A stretch of 64,000 bases of DNA from Meandrina meandrites (GCA_963693305.1 OY855915.1:16404284-16468283), one strand, 5' to 3'; shown: positions 1-13,670, numbered from the stretch's first letter. Made by a program: numbers and translations. Notes: generated by a model not told the origin, from the letters alone.

Positions 1-1228
1 GATATGGGCATAATACAGAGCAAGCATGCAATTAGAGTAAAACTAAAAACCCCTTTTGTTTAAGTTGGCTGTGTGACTAATCTAAAGTGCTTTTGATTTC
101 GTGTCAAAACCAGATTGATCTCTATTTCACAGCATTTACACAGCATCACCGGCGGTTTTTTAATTATTAGCAAATCCGATTGTCTTACGTAAACACTTCA
201 GAGTCATCAAAACTACTTACAATAGTGGAAGAACTGAATGAAAATTGACCACAAAAGCAGCGAATAATTTTCGTTATGGAATAACAAACATCTAAACCCA
301 CCACCTTTACAGCCAAAGTTTTTGTTTCGTTTAAAGAAGCCAGCTTCAAAGACCAAATCAGTGTTCTGTTTTGGTTTGTGAGGCGGAATAATGGATATTA
401 CAACTGTAGTGTTAACTTATGTCACCACTATTAATATTCCTATACTTAAGAGTGAGCTATATATAACATAAAGCATTTGCCCGTAGTAACGCAGCTTGCT
501 TGATTTGGGCGTGATGTTACAACTCAACGCAATATGCCTGTGGGAGGGTACTTAAGAAATGTTCACTGTTTCAACATAGTGTAACAAGCTTATAACAGTT
601 TCCGAAACCAACTATGGTAGAACTGACTCACTAAAGAAGCATATTTTATCCGCAAAACTGAGAAGTGCTCGTCATGAATGAAGTAGACATTGTGACTCGT
701 GATCCACTCGGAAGTCTCTTGAAAGGAGAGCAGATATTTTAAAAATCTGAAAGCATACATTTTTTCTGTTTACTTGGATACCCCAAATGGTTGCTACACG
801 AGATTGAGGAGCATTAAACAATTAACGAGAGAGTACAACGAAAGCCATGCTTAGGAACTCTTCGAAAACAAGTCATTTTATCGCAGTTTGTAAGTGGCTT
901 CATGAAATTCTGGTCGCAAGTAATGCTTTCAGTACTCCACATGCCTTTAATATTCGGTTATGTGCGAGACTAAGAGTTAGTTATTTGAATTACGCGATAA
1001 AGGCAACAGAAGATTCCAGGCAGATTATAACTTTGAAAATCATAAATTCTACAAAAGCGTCCTCCGGAATAGCCAATGAAAAGTAACAAGTAAATTTTTT
1101 TTCGTTGTTACAATGTTTTACTAGTATGGCTCACCCATGTAATTTTACTTAAATATATTCAGTTTAAACAAACAAAGTTTTGCATGACCACAAGTCGTTT
1201 TTTAAACCTCTGGAGCTATTCAACAATA
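1..1228. other. No gene recognised
   Basis: AT-rich DNA with only short open frames lacking splice-site or codon support. No strong repeat was seen. It may be intron or intergenic DNA of a minus-strand gene whose first exon lies at 2878-2998. Confidence 0.4.
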
Positions 1229-1545
1229 TTATAAGTGTATCGTGCTAAAATTATAACCAACAATTCGCCATAAATTGTCCAATTTGTCGTTCCCAACAGT
1301 CATAACATGATTTGAAACAATATCTTCATGTAACATGTAGCATTTCAGATAGTGTACTGAAAGTGCCATCCGGTTATCGCTCGCTTTATTTTCACAAAGA
1401 CGAAAGCAAAATACTGTATGAGCTTTGAAGACAGCTTCACCGCTGGGCGAAATACCGCTTCGTTTTGTGGTAACAACAAATACGATGAAACAAGTTTCAA
1501 AAGGGGCCGATTCCAAGAGGACCTCTTGAAAATCGACTTTACGGG
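1229..1545 (-). CDS. Possible terminal exon, unknown protein
   Basis: A minus-strand open frame of about 105 codons follows a pyrimidine-rich tract and an AG acceptor at 1547-1546 (sequence CCCAATTAG). The acceptor leaves two bases before the first full codon, which fits the one-base overhang left by the signal-peptide exon at 2878-2998, so the two could be spliced together. The translated piece has several cysteines and hydrophobic strands and ends in a stop at 1229-1231. I recognise no domain. A phase match happens by chance one time in three and the frame is short, so this may be random. Confidence 0.18.
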
Positions 1546-2877
1546 CTAATTGGGTTCCCAAGAAAGAAAACAAATTAAATTTTTCCCGCAGAACAGCCGA
1601 ATTTTGCTCTTTGTATTAAAAATCACTGCAATGCGAGCTATATAAATTGACCGCCCACTTCAATGAGCCGGTTTTTATCGTTTTTCATTGACATATGCGG
1701 TGTAATTTTTTTTACCCAATTGGAAGTAATTGTTCTGTTGGCAAACATTCCAACTTCTCTACAACACTTTGTTACAGTTAACGTTGTAATTGTGCATTCA
1801 AAATAGTTACAGAGCCTTTTAAGTAACCTTATCAATTAACTACATTTTTTAGTCCGGGTAATATCGCACTCAATATCGTTCAAAGAACTATATTTCGCTT
1901 AAAGAAGTTAAAATGCCAATATTGCTCGGAATTTTCAGTTTATATCTCTTTGCTTTTGGTTAATTGGCCGTCACATATCGTAAAAAAATGGAATTCCTTT
2001 GATGACAATTGATAAATTTAGTATGCATTAATATTCACCTCACAATATCCCTTAGGCCATTGCCCAACTTTATGGTAAAACTAAAAACTTGAATAAGAAG
2101 TATCTATTTCATTCCATTAGATTAAATTTTTGACATATTTTACCCGTTCTCAACTCTGCAGCACAATGAAACGGAAATATTTGAACTGTTAGCTCTATTC
2201 ACTTCGTTATTTAACCGAACAAAGCAAGTTTTTCTCTTCGAACACAACCGGTGAAGCAAACGCAAATTATTGCTTTGGGCCAGAAATAACACGCTTTCAA
2301 AGTAATTTAATATTATAAGTAATTAATTAGTACAAATTACAAACCAACGTTTCTAAACTCGGACTTGCTAATTTCCCCATTATTTATTTACCTTTCGACA
2401 AGAATGCTTCGAACAGTTTTTAATCCTTGTGGATTAAGAGCAATGGTCGACCCTTGCCCCGAATCAACTGTCGAGTTTATAGGAACTATCAATTCAAAAC
2501 ACAAAAGTCTTCAAGAATCATCACTTCACTAAACACCTCCATCGGTAAAATTAGCGGATGTGATTTGCGAACGAGTATGTTTTGTTCCCAAAAGTACCTG
2601 CTCCTGGTGCGGTTCTTCAGAAATACTTTCCTCTCGGGTAGATGGAACTTTTTAACGGTTTCCACCTAACGAGAAGTGGTTAACTAACCGGGAGGGATTA
2701 TAGGGGATGAAATGAAGGGCCGATAAGGTCGACATATGTATCACACAAGTTCATAAATGATGTGGACGCTTGAAAAAATGAACTGGCTGCCACTTAGATT
2801 TGTGTATTTTAAGAAGGGTTGAAAACAACTCCAGCGCGAAGTAAAATCCTCAAAGCTTACAGAAAAGCTACACTCAC

Positions 2878-2998
2878 CATTGGTTACAGCTCCAGCCAGG
2901 AGAAAAATCAACAAAATGAGTGCCATTTCCAAGTTGCGAAGCATCGGTTTCTTGCGAGGCGCGAGACGATTTCTCAAGACTGGATTTCTCATCAGCAT
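2878..2998 (-). CDS. First exon of a secreted or membrane protein
   Basis: This exon reads from ATG at 2998-2996 and encodes a basic N-terminus (MLMRNPVLRNRLAPRKKP) followed by a hydrophobic run (MALILLIFLLAGAVTNG) typical of a signal peptide. Translation could also start at in-frame ATGs at 2992, 2944 or 2926; the last two give a more standard signal peptide. The exon ends at 2878 in CCAATG followed by GTGAGT, a strong donor, leaving one extra base (phase 1), which is common after signal-peptide exons in animal genes. A TATA-like box lies about 55 bp upstream. The rest of the gene should lie below 2878 on the minus strand; 1229-1545 is one weak candidate. What is secreted cannot be told from this exon. 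Confidence 0.45.
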
Positions 2999-3052
2999 AC
3001 GACAGACCTACTGCCAGCCGTAATCAGCTTATCTGTATAAGTCCGCTCTCGC

Positions 3053-3059
3053 TTTTATA
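3053..3059 (-). promoter_or_regulatory. TATA box for the signal-peptide exon
   Basis: On the minus strand the sequence reads ATATAAAAGCGAGAGCGG. TATAAAA is 55-61 bp upstream of the first ATG, which would put a transcription start near 3025 and give a 5' leader of about 25-30 bases. The position relative to an exon with signal peptide and good donor is the main support. Confidence 0.45.
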
Positions 3060-5251
3060 TCCGCTGGTTGGATGAAAATTCAGCTCCGCCCATTTCCACC
3101 TCAGTTAACACGGCATTGAAATCCATCGCTCCGCGGCAGTGTAAACGACCCAGCACTGAATACAACCAGCTACCTGCTTTTTTGTCTCCGTCTTTGTTTG
3201 CGTAGGTTTCACGTCATCCATAAACAAAGTTTATTTTAATCGACGTTGTGTTTCATTATGTCATGCAGCTTCCGAATTTTAGCTGTCTTTGCAGTTTGGC
3301 GCTAACTTCTCCGGCTGTACGACCCCAGCTGGCGAGTGGAGTTATTAACCGCGATTATTTCAACCCCCCTCGGTGCTGAGATTGTTTTGTCGCCTCACAG
3401 TGGCAAGTCGCGCAGTAGTCCTTCCTACCTTTTGTGCGTGTTTGTCCATTACTTGGGAATACGTCAGGAAGGTGTAGGTTTATTTAGGGCCTTTTACCCC
3501 GTCAATCTCGCTTGGCACCTCTGCGTCTAAAACACCTATAACCAACACCGTCTTGCCATTTCCGATTACACTTAACACGAAGCGACATAGCTTCGCTCGT
3601 TAATCAGGCAACTGACAAAGTGCTTCTGGACGCTGCTAACCCCAATTCCCAGTGTGACGTTAGTTAGTAAATAAATTTGAACTCGACTAGCTGTTGTTTC
3701 GTTTTAATTGCTTTAGTTTCCTAGTCAATTGACGTGTCTTTTATCTCGAGCTGATTGACATAACAGCTATGAAAACTTCTTTTATTTGTTCGAAGCCAAT
3801 CGGTGCTTTGAAAGAGAAATATTGGATTGTCTATGCGCGAAAGATAGAGTGGAATTTTTGACAGTTTAAAATGAGCTGATTGAACTTATTTTGGCAGTTC
3901 TGCTTGTGTATCGTAAATCTTTTTATGGCGATAAAAGAGAGATTAGCAACAGAGCTTTGCCCCCCAGAAAGATTTCACTTAGTCCTCAGTAAGTTGCTAA
4001 CTAAAGCTGCTGAATTCCGGATATTGTTCAACGAGTTACAAACCCTCTCCAACGATGAATTATCCAAATAGACAACATTTTTAGCAGGTAGCTATTAAAA
4101 ACGCCTACATAAAACATAAAACAACTGTGCGGCAGCTTTAAGCTGAACTCATAATAAACAAAACATTGATGATGGCACTTTTTCTCGAAACTCGTTTTGA
4201 AGTTGCATCTGCCCGCCAAGTTTGGATTGTTGTTCCACGGTGCGCTCAATAGCGCATTAAATTTACTAACAGACCTTTTGACGCCTTGAATTTTATTATT
4301 TTGAGTGTTTTTGAAACATTCTCGATTCTTTCGTTGGCCTAATATTTTCAGGCATGAGTGTATGTTATTTGACTTTAATTTCACTGCTTTGTAAAGCCCA
4401 CCTCACTTAGCTTCGTAACGCCCAAGTTTTGCACCACGTGAAACACAAGTAACGTAATGGGAAGCCATAAGCACAGGGCCTATATTGCTCTGGAAAAATA
4501 TATTCAAGAATTTTCCCATAACTAAATTTACTCTATTTTTAACGACCGTACGTAAATGTTTCATTGTCCCTTCGTTTTCAAACACAAAGCGTTGTTTTGT
4601 TACGTTCAAAGTCCTTGAAGTAGGTCACTTTTTAGTTCAAATACAATGCGGGAACATTTCCGGGGCTTCAATGAAGCAACAATTAAACGTGTATTTCAAT
4701 TTCTGCTATTCAATTCACACAGTGACTAGAACTCAATTATCAGTTCTTAATATGCGACCAACCTAAGATTTGACAACCGGAAAAAAATTTAAATCCGTAG
4801 TATATAATAATGAAAGTGGCTTTTATCTTAATTGTGAACTGACACGTTGCTAAAGGAATCACACTTGGATGAATTTAATGAGCTGTGACTCCCACACTCT
4901 AAATAGATAAATATATTTTGTGCTAATAATTTTGAGTAAATAGTGAAAAGCAAATTTTGAGAGAAGGCCAGTCAACCCGTCACGGTCGTAGTTTATTGTT
5001 TTGTTTTTAACATGTTACGCTCGGTTTAAAATAAATACGAAAGAAGTTGGTAGATGCGAAACCTTAATAATGCGCTCTCAAGATTCGAATCGAGAAACTC
5101 GCCCCGACTTCTCTGACCAATGAAAAGGAACTAGGGAGTTGGAATATAAAGAAACATGTTTTTTTCCTATGCGAATACACGTTCATTTATAACTAAATAA
5201 AACATTCCAAAACTAATTACTTTCATTTTAACTGTCAATGAGTTTTTAATA
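3060..5251. other. No gene recognised
   Basis: Only short frames on both strands, none with a recognisable domain or paired splice sites. The part next to 3060 is probably upstream regulatory DNA of the minus-strand signal-peptide exon. Confidence 0.35.
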
Positions 5252-5444
5252 GACCTTTTTCGCTTGGGCGGTTTGTTTTCCCATTACTGAACACGTGATA
5301 TTCTCTAGAGAATTTTCCTTTTATCCACATAAAATTTATTCATTCATATACATGCGACTATTTGGAAATTTGAAAGCAAGAATTCTCAAGAGTATCATCA
5401 CATGGTCTGTAATGGGGTAACAAAACGCCCAAGCGAAAAAGGTC
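5252..5444. mobile_element. MITE with 36-bp terminal inverted repeats
   Basis: The ends 5252-5287 and 5409-5444 are inverted copies of each other (GACCTTTTTCGCTTGGGCG at the outer edge, a few mismatches inside). The 120-bp middle has no coding capacity. The form is that of a non-autonomous DNA transposon. No clear target duplication was seen. Confidence 0.75.
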
Positions 5445-6031
5445 CATTGTATAAGTTTTGTCCCGTCGATTCTCTTATTTCACTGTTTTGTTCTTTGCTG
5501 TGCAAAATCCGAATGCAACCTAGCAATGGGTGCCGTCAAACGATAAAGGAAAATAGCTTAATTGCTGTGCGCGGAAGGGCGACTTAGCACGAAACTACGG
5601 AACTCGGCGAAACGCGTAATCGGAACGCCGTATCAACCGCCCGCGTTTAGTAAGTGGGTGGTTAGAGTAGAGGGCCAAAACTATTGTTTAAAGCTCAATT
5701 ACGGCGCTGGTATAATTTCCTTAAGCCTAATCTATTTCCATCTTTGTTTTTCTCTCTCTATCTATGCCAGTGTTTGTATTTAACGTTGCCGCAAAATGAG
5801 ATCTTTTTATAGGATCTTTTTCTAGTGAACTCTTTTGTAGATTAGTTGATAGGGTATTGGAAGCCCGGGTTTAAAGGTCATTGTCCTCGCTCATATCTGA
5901 TCGAAGTCAAAGGTATTTTCCTGAGTGCGGTTTGGAAGTTTTTTCGGGCTCAACGATTTCTGATTATCGCCAGTCAGCTGGGACACAGAGTGGGCGCATG
6001 TCCAAACTTGTTTTATCAGTCTGTTGTTTTC

Positions 6032-6132
6032 TAGCCTGCGAACGCAGACGTATTTCCGGCTGTCACTTGTCTCCGCCGAAAACTACGGCGGAGACAAGCG
6101 ACAGCCGGAAATACGTCTGCGTTCGCAGGCTA
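6032..6132. mobile_element. Hairpin MITE with 9-bp target duplication
   Basis: The two arms (6032-6078 and 6086-6132) are inverted copies with a single mismatch, separated by a 7-base loop, so the whole 101-bp element is a near-perfect hairpin. The outer motif is TAGCCTGCGAACGCAGAC. It is flanked by GTTGTTTTC at 6023-6031 and again at 6133-6141, a 9-bp direct repeat as expected from target-site duplication. The near-identity of the arms suggests a fairly recent insertion or strong selection for hairpin form. Confidence 0.85.
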
Positions 6133-6141
6133 GTTGTTTTC

Positions 6142-9100
6142 AAGATCAGATCACATGAACATCCGATGAACAGTTTTAACCCTAAAAAGTCAAATAAACT
6201 TCACAATTCTGCCAGGTCTAGTTAGTTCTATGCACGTGGAACTTGACAATAGACTTAAATAAGTGTGATGCAAATTATATTGGTGACGAGTTTAGTGTAA
6301 ACTTGAAAGTCATTTTTTCTGCAGGCATGAAGGCAAGATCTAAAGGATGTTTTTGGTTTTCTTTGCAATCCACAAATTCTCGACTTGCCTTTGCTGATCC
6401 CGACTGCAACTGACTGAAATCGCTTTACGGGTATCATGGAATTGCAAAGTAATTCGATTTGCGAGGCTTTACGATTGAAAATATCATCATCTTTAGAGAA
6501 TTTATAAACATACCTCAAGTTTATTAAGTGACTGAATGTATAACAAAAATATTGTCACGTACCGAGAAACAGTGCACAGACATGACTTTGTAGAAAGAAT
6601 CCCAAGCTTCTGCGATATCGAACAACTTTTAAAATATCGCTTTCTTATTTTGAAAGTGCAGCGAAGCATATAAACTGCATTTCCTTTACGCAATTGGGGA
6701 AATCGACCACAAGCGCCTGAAACACGTGTAGTGATCAAAGGTTCTAACAATATTGATCTTACGGCAACCACAAGCTCAAAATAATGACAAATTCAGTATT
6801 TTGGGTCGGAATGTACTCTTTTTTGGTATTGCCCAGGAATGTAGGTTCTGCGAGGTAGAGAAAAATATAGTTTTAAAGCAGTCACATATTTGTAGCATGC
6901 TCGACAGAGCATCTTCCGGTTAATGGTGATAAAATTTTTATTTAACGTACCTGTCGAGCCACCTTAACTTTTGATCAAAAATACTGAATAGTGATTAATA
7001 AACGCTGTTAAATATAATAAAACGATTTTTGATTACCGCAGTCCATATTCCAGCAAAATTAAATTGGAAAACGCTTAATAGTTAAAATGTAAACGTTTTT
7101 AAATGTACTTATAATAATAAATGGTTGGTCGATTTTGACTGTGTCAATGACATACGCACTTAAACTCCTCAGATGATTAAGTATACATAAGTAAGAACAC
7201 AAATACATCTTGTTATCAGCATTAATTGAGTACAAGTAAGTTAACATTCAGGTTTTGAGCCACCAATTTAGCATCCTTCTAAAGAAGAGAGGTTGATTTC
7301 TGACCAAGTTATTTGTTTCTAAGAAAGGAACGAATCGACACAGCCTGAAAATTGAAAAGCTCGTACATGAAATACACAGGTCCCGGCAGGTCTAATACAA
7401 ATATAAGTTCTTGGCACAAAACTTGTTAATTATATCGGGATGATTGTTAAACTGAAAGCTGCCATATTGCTTTCCAGTGTATTAAAATAGTTACAAAAGA
7501 TATTACATAGCTTAAAGACACCTTCCCTGTAGCCAAATTGACGCCACTGCCCAAGGACAGTAGAATGAGACAGAATACTTGATTGTCATTGGATAAAAAG
7601 TTTCGAACAGAGAATACCATGTTTGGCCGTTTCCGGCAGCGAGTGTTATGCCGACAGAACAAGGAACATCCGGAAGAGTAAAGTCGGCAATAAATCAAAC
7701 TGGATAAAACTTATAATAACAACATCAAAAACAACAATAAATGCAAAAAATTGCAGGACATTCGGAAGAAAAAAACCAATATGGAGTCCACAAGTTATGA
7801 AAAACAACAAGTAAACCAGGTGCAGTTTTACTTTAACAGCATCACCGTTGGGCCACAAAAACATGTGTTCATATTACGTTGTGGTCGTATTATGTGGGTC
7901 TTAAGAAATAAGCTTTTTTCTGTTCTTTTTTTCGAGGTTTGGTTTTCTCTCCTTGTTACATAAGCAAAATCGCAACATGAATCCAAGCTAGAACAGGACG
8001 AAGAATCATCGTTTGACATGTATGGAGGCGAATGAAGAAAGTCTTTTTGTCGAGCAGAATGCGAGCAGAGTAGTCATGGTCGAAGCTGAACTGACAGCTG
8101 ATCAGCTCATAAGCACCGCACACAGGAACAATGTGGAGAAGAAATTGCGTCACGTCTTATAAATTTATGTTAAAGGATGGAAACAAATCCATCCGATCGA
8201 TGAAACATCGAAGCAAAGTGAACTGACAAGGTTTTTCATAGAAAAGTAAAATGAACTTTATCGTTCGGAATCTCTTAATTTCAAGAACAACATTTGCTCG
8301 TTTCGAGGAAAGAAGGTCGAGCCATATTAAAACAGCCATGTTACATACTTCGAAAGTCTCTAATTGGAATGGATCAGATCAGGCGAACCCATCGCAGCTA
8401 CTTGTGTAAAGTAAATTCTGGCAACGCTTTACAAAACCTGATTCTTGCTATTGATGCTTTCTGGAATTCTGTGCGATCGCCGGATTTTGACTTTTGACCG
8501 TTTAGCTCGTTTTTAATGTTTATGAAGATCAGATACAAGAAAAAATACTGTAAGAAATAATCACTGTCGTGGTCATTACACAATTGTGGGGAGACATCGA
8601 TTGACTCCGCAGTGCACGCATCTATAAATTTGAAGAGAGACTTGAACTTCAACCATACAGCTGAAGAATACAGTTAAAAATTAGGCTAAAGTGGAGCAGG
8701 TTGGAAGGTTATAAGGCATAATATCAATAAAAATAGGGTTCAACAAAGAAAGAAAAATATAAATGGTTTCACACAATCGTAGTAGTGCCGGCACATGCAG
8801 AGCGAAATACGAATACTGTCATCCTACAGTTTTTATCTTTAATTTGTACAAATAGAGTTATATATTTCTTTGTAGGGCATAACTTACCCTTTTTGGGTAA
8901 ATTTTCATTGGAATCTTTTCAATTAATCAAAAGAGTTAAATTTAACAAGAGATCAATACTAGTCGAATGTTTCACTTAATGGCCTGATTACATTTTGTCA
9001 AATCTGTCAAAAATTACCGGGCTGAAAAAATAGGACACTTAGAACTATAATGACAAACGGAAAAACTTGTAATATAAGATTCCAAAATACATATTATATT

Positions 9101-9350
9101 TCAAAACACACAAAGCATGAAGGAAGGAATTGAGACGCCTTTTCCCTGACAATTTCGCGTTGGTTTTTCACCCCCACTAAAATCTACGTTTTTCACGTGC
9201 AATAATTTGCACGTGCTTTGTTCAGGGCTTTTGATTGTCAAAGGATTTGGAAAAACGAATTGCGGTCGTAAAAAACAACACCGTGTGATTTACTCTATGA
9301 AAATTTCGCTAGATTAACCATTCTTGTAAAACTACACAAGCAGCTAATTA
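6142..9350. other. No gene recognised
   Basis: About 3.2 kb without a supported gene. Overlapping short frames on both strands around 7.4-8.5 kb show no domain, signal peptide or splice structure. No clear repeats were seen. Confidence 0.35.
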
Positions 9351-9354
9351 TTGT

Positions 9355-9540
9355 TTATAGCGGAGCTCTCCAGCGGCCCGAAGGGCCGCAGAGCGGAGCC
9401 CCATAACTACCGTGCGAAGATAGAAATTGAGAAAACCATGCGTTTGAGTTTTCATGGTCATCGTGGCTAGCAGCATGACTCGCGGGCGCGTGCGCCTAGC
9501 GACGACGACGACGACGACGACGTCGCCCAAAATGGCGGCC
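9355..9540. repeat. GC-rich patch with GAC trinucleotide repeat
   Basis: A GC- and CpG-rich island in AT-rich surroundings. It holds a short hairpin (GCGGCCCGAAGGGCCGC) near 9374-9390 and a pure GAC microsatellite at 9501-9522 (seven units), followed by AAAATGGCGGCC. The CpG density suggests an unmethylated regulatory patch or a young repeat; no transcript start could be fixed. Confidence 0.5.
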
Positions 9541-9695
9541 ATACTCCAGAAAAAGCTTGACCTGGGCATCTTACGTGTTTGATATTGACCATCCGCTTTT
9601 CGTTAAAAGTTACCTATCGTAGAAGTTTGTCGGACACTGCACATTTGTTTAAATCATGTTGAAAATCGGCTAGGGATATTTCATTTCGCCTACAC

Positions 9696-9945
9696 GAATC
9701 GATTGCGTGAAAAGGCGACAAAATCTTTGCTCAACCGCGGAAATGAAAACTTGTGAAGAAAGTGAGCAGCGTGAAATTTTTCTTCGTTATTATTTTTCAC
9801 CCCATCACTTCAGAGATTTTTTCTCACATCAAAAAAATGATCTGGACATTTCACATCAACTTAAACGACGCCATTGCATGAAAAGGCGCCAAAATCTTTG
9901 GCACGCTGTTCACGTTTAAAGCTGAATGAAACACGCGAAGAAAGC
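9696..9945 (+). repeat. Imperfect tandem duplication, unit about 175 bp
   Basis: The phrase TGAAAAGGCG[A/C]CAAAATCTTTG occurs near 9709 and again near 9879, each followed after a variable stretch by GAAGAAAG. Only two units are visible. It creates the short plus-strand frames here, which I do not regard as genes. Confidence 0.5.
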
Positions 9946-12317
9946 TGCTGAAGAACATAGATCTTCCGTCTTCGTGGATATTTCTCACTCTATTTACCCA
10001 TCTACATCATTGAAACTTATTCCAAATCATTTAGGACAACCTTATAACGGGGTCTATAACGGGAAGAACCGAAGTAATTGCGGACTTGAACATGATATAT
10101 CGGACTACAAGTCAAAAGAGCGATGTCCACGGTTCGACCTGCGGCTGAGCAAGCCTGAGAATCACTGAATTGAGCTCAACTAAAAGTGAACTCAAAGCCG
10201 ATCAAGTTCACTGAAGTGAAGGATAAAAGACACCGATGGAAAGAGAGAAATTGATCTTCGTTGATAATTCATATGTCGGTGGTGTTGGAGAAAGCTTACA
10301 ACGAAATTGCCGTGTTCGTCTCCGATATTATTGGGCTGGTTTGAAAGCTTTGCCCTGCAGAATATACAAGCCTTCTTCAATAATGAGGTAACAAACGTAA
10401 ATGTATGCACTAAGCATAAGCCTAATTTTATATTGAGAGAATTTACTTCATTTATGAACAAATTTGAAGTTGTGTCGCTTTTCAGATCTTCCGGTAAATA
10501 TTTATCAAACCTGTTCGTGTTTGTACATTTTATACAGACATTGTTTATCAAATATTTCGTTTAGACTAGTGATGTTCGCTACTGGATTTTGAAAACAAAT
10601 TATTTAGCTGATCAAAATCACAATTTCGCAGAATTTCGGCTCGCTTGCATTTGTTTTGTTTCTCTTGTCCCTGCTTATCAGTGAGTGTGTTGAAATATCT
10701 TCGATGCGTAAACGAATATTTCGCCGGTTTCGTTGCAAGTTACCTGTGCTTGGCTGAGTGAGTTCAGACTTTACCTACCGCATATTTATACTTACCAGAA
10801 ATGAAGAAAATTCATTCAGTTCTCTACATAAGATATAAGGTACTTAGCAACGCGTACGATAAAACAGGATTAGTTAATCATTCCACTAAACCGCAACGAA
10901 AAGAAGATGGTTCAAACAGTCAAAACAACATTGTAAGCTCATTCTGAGTTAGCGTGCACTACTTCCCAAATCACAAACTGGCACAAGTCTTACACAAAAG
11001 CTGGTTTAAAATGACTTACATAACCGGCACCATAAATTTTCAAAGTTTGTTTTGCCGCCTCGATTTTCTCAGTTTGCCGTGGCGTGAGTTCATTTTGTTT
11101 ACTGTGTTTAGCAGCGAATTCACTTTGTTTTTCTGTATTTTGTTTTTGCCTTGAGTTGATTTTCTTGCCCTGACAGTTTTGTTGTAAATCAAAACAAGGT
11201 CAAGATTCTTTTTACATTGAAAAGGGTCCTGGAGGTGAATTAATTAGTGTACAGAAAACGTTTTAAAGATTTGTTTTGCGCCGACGTGCGTACGTGTGAG
11301 GAACCCAATAAAATGCACTCGTCAAATTCAATTTTAGAACCTGTCAGTGACAGGCTGTCACAGGAAAGAAAATTCAGATGGGACCACGAAATATATTGAC
11401 GTCGCTTTCGTCAACAAAACCATGAGAGGTTTTTAACCATAAGCAATTAAAATTTATTTTGTACCTATATGGGCCACTGTATAAGCTTAGAAATATAGCG
11501 TGGCTACCTATTTAGTAATAAAATTAATAAATGGGAGCTCCGCTTTTAGGCCTGCCTAGATCTATATATTATATTGTATCTATGTCTTCTTTAGCTTCAG
11601 GCTACATTTGAGCTGTCATCATGTCAAAGCGATATTGTTGCTAAGTGTGGAGCACTCGAGTGAACATCCTGCTAACGGTTAATGAATCAGTTAGCTGATT
11701 AATGTCCTTACGTACATCCGTTATACGTGCAGTTAACGATGTGCTAAATTACCTTTAACTGTTTGCGGTTTTAGTAATAAAACTCGTATACAATCAAATT
11801 CTTATGAATTAAAGATATTGAACACTCATCTAGTAGTTATGGCAATGTCAAATTAAAAAAAAATAACAAATAGAAATAAAGAAGTTGCACATATTTCTTG
11901 ATTGAGGTCGAACTCAATGACATTTTGGGCCGTTCCTTCTACATCCCGGGATCTTTGCACTGTTTGCAACGTCTTATGTCATTATTTTGTTAAGCGAAGC
12001 AATTAACATGCAGAATTCTGGCCCTTACTTAACTGAAAAAAAAAACATGGTTTGAAAAGCCTCTACTGATATTGTCGGAGCTGCTCTCTTAACTACAAAT
12101 ATGCCGACACACTTTTCGAGCATGTTTCGGCGATGTACCGCGGAATTCATTAAGCAAGGATGTTGGTCTGTGAGCAAAAAAACTCCCAGAATGACAAAGC
12201 ACTGCATATAACGGTTGCACTAAAACCAAATATTTGAGGAATTTTAGGAATATTTTTAAGTGTGGGCCGGCTGTATGGTTACAAAATTTAAAAGCTAATC
12301 TCGTGCTTATCTGTTCT
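9946..12317. other. No gene recognised
   Basis: Only short frames, with a pair of overlapping frames on opposite strands at 10.2-10.56 kb that show no family features. No repeat or RNA gene seen. Confidence 0.35.
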
Positions 12318-12321
12318 GAAT

Positions 12322-12358
12322 CCGGGAGGGGAAAGGGTGAGGGGTTAGGGGGAGGGGT
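12322..12358 (+). repeat. G-rich tract, quadruplex-forming potential
   Basis: Six runs of three to five Gs separated by short A/T-containing loops occur within about 36 bases. By the usual run-and-loop rule this could fold as a G-quadruplex on the plus strand. No neighbouring gene gives it a role. Confidence 0.45.
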
Positions 12359-13670
12359 GGGTCACGAGCATCCCGTCCCTTTCATACAAGTCCCCCACCG
12401 CCGACGGCTGAATAATTCGAGATTGTTGGTAGTGGGGAAAGGGGAAAGTGGAGAGGGGATAGAGTTTTTACTCACGTTTAATGCATTTTTCACGGACCTG
12501 ATGGATCGTTTATTTCATGGTTTTCTTCACATGTAACAATTATGTGTGACGGCCGCAAGAAACAGTCAACAAACTAAAAGAGCAGCAAACAAACTAGAAA
12601 ACTTAGAAATCGATTCACGGTGGTTAATGTATGATTTGTGGTATATTTCTGTTCATGGCGAATTTTGTGAAGTGCCTTTATATTTTCGTCAAGGTAACCC
12701 GTTAAAAGGTAGTAACAAGTGGTCTAGATGATTCTGTCTTGGTACAAGTCAATACTCGTAACCAGGTAACGGCCGCAAGAGACTGTTTGTCCCCAGGGGA
12801 AGGATGATAATTGACATAATTGTTTCCTGCGAGTTCTCGATCAGTTGCATGGGGCTACTTTTTTACCGAACACAATTTAAATATGGACTGGATTAGAGTG
12901 GACTGAACTGAACTTGTTAAAGGTGGATTTGTAAATTTTAAACGGTAGACTTGTAAAAGGCTTATGAGCCTGGCACACCACCTCAGTGCCTACTGATCGA
13001 CGAGAAGCAGTTCTATTAGGTCGGGTACAAATAAACACTGGTTCTCAAATAAATGCCGATACCTAAAATAAGTTTAAACTTGACCTTGTGGAACAGACAC
13101 TTATGTGAACCCAGCGTGTACTTGGGACCCGGCGTTACACTGAGAAAATAGGTATAAGGACACAAAAGATGCCATGATTGCAAATGTTCAGCTTGCATTT
13201 TATTGACACACCAAATCACACATTACAAGGATATCAGCTAGCCAAATGCCCAAAAACCACAAGATAAAATATCCAACTCACATGGCAAAATTCTCAATGA
13301 GCAATGCTAACAAATCTAATTAGATTAAACACGCCTGACAAAATACACCGGAGTGAAGAGAGAGACATTGCCCTAGGACACTGGCTGGGCTTGAAAGTTC
13401 TCTTGACGACCTGATCTTAAGTCCGACATAATGTACAGGCAACACACGCCAAAAGATTAAAAACTTAAACTAATGTGACACAAGCAAGTACACACAACCC
13501 CAACACTAACTGACCTAGCTGAAATAATCAAAAACCTAGCACAAGCTGAAAGACATGTAAGTCAACAAAATAAAATAACTTTAATAAAGATAAAGATGAA
13601 ATGACCATTTGTCGCGAGCGTGAGGCAAAAGAAAAAAAATATGAGTCCTCCAAATCAACTTTATTTATCA

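Noticed and set aside
10192..10564. Overlapping frames of 119 and 85 codons on opposite strands
   Set aside because: No family features, no splice sites, AT-rich composition; likely chance.
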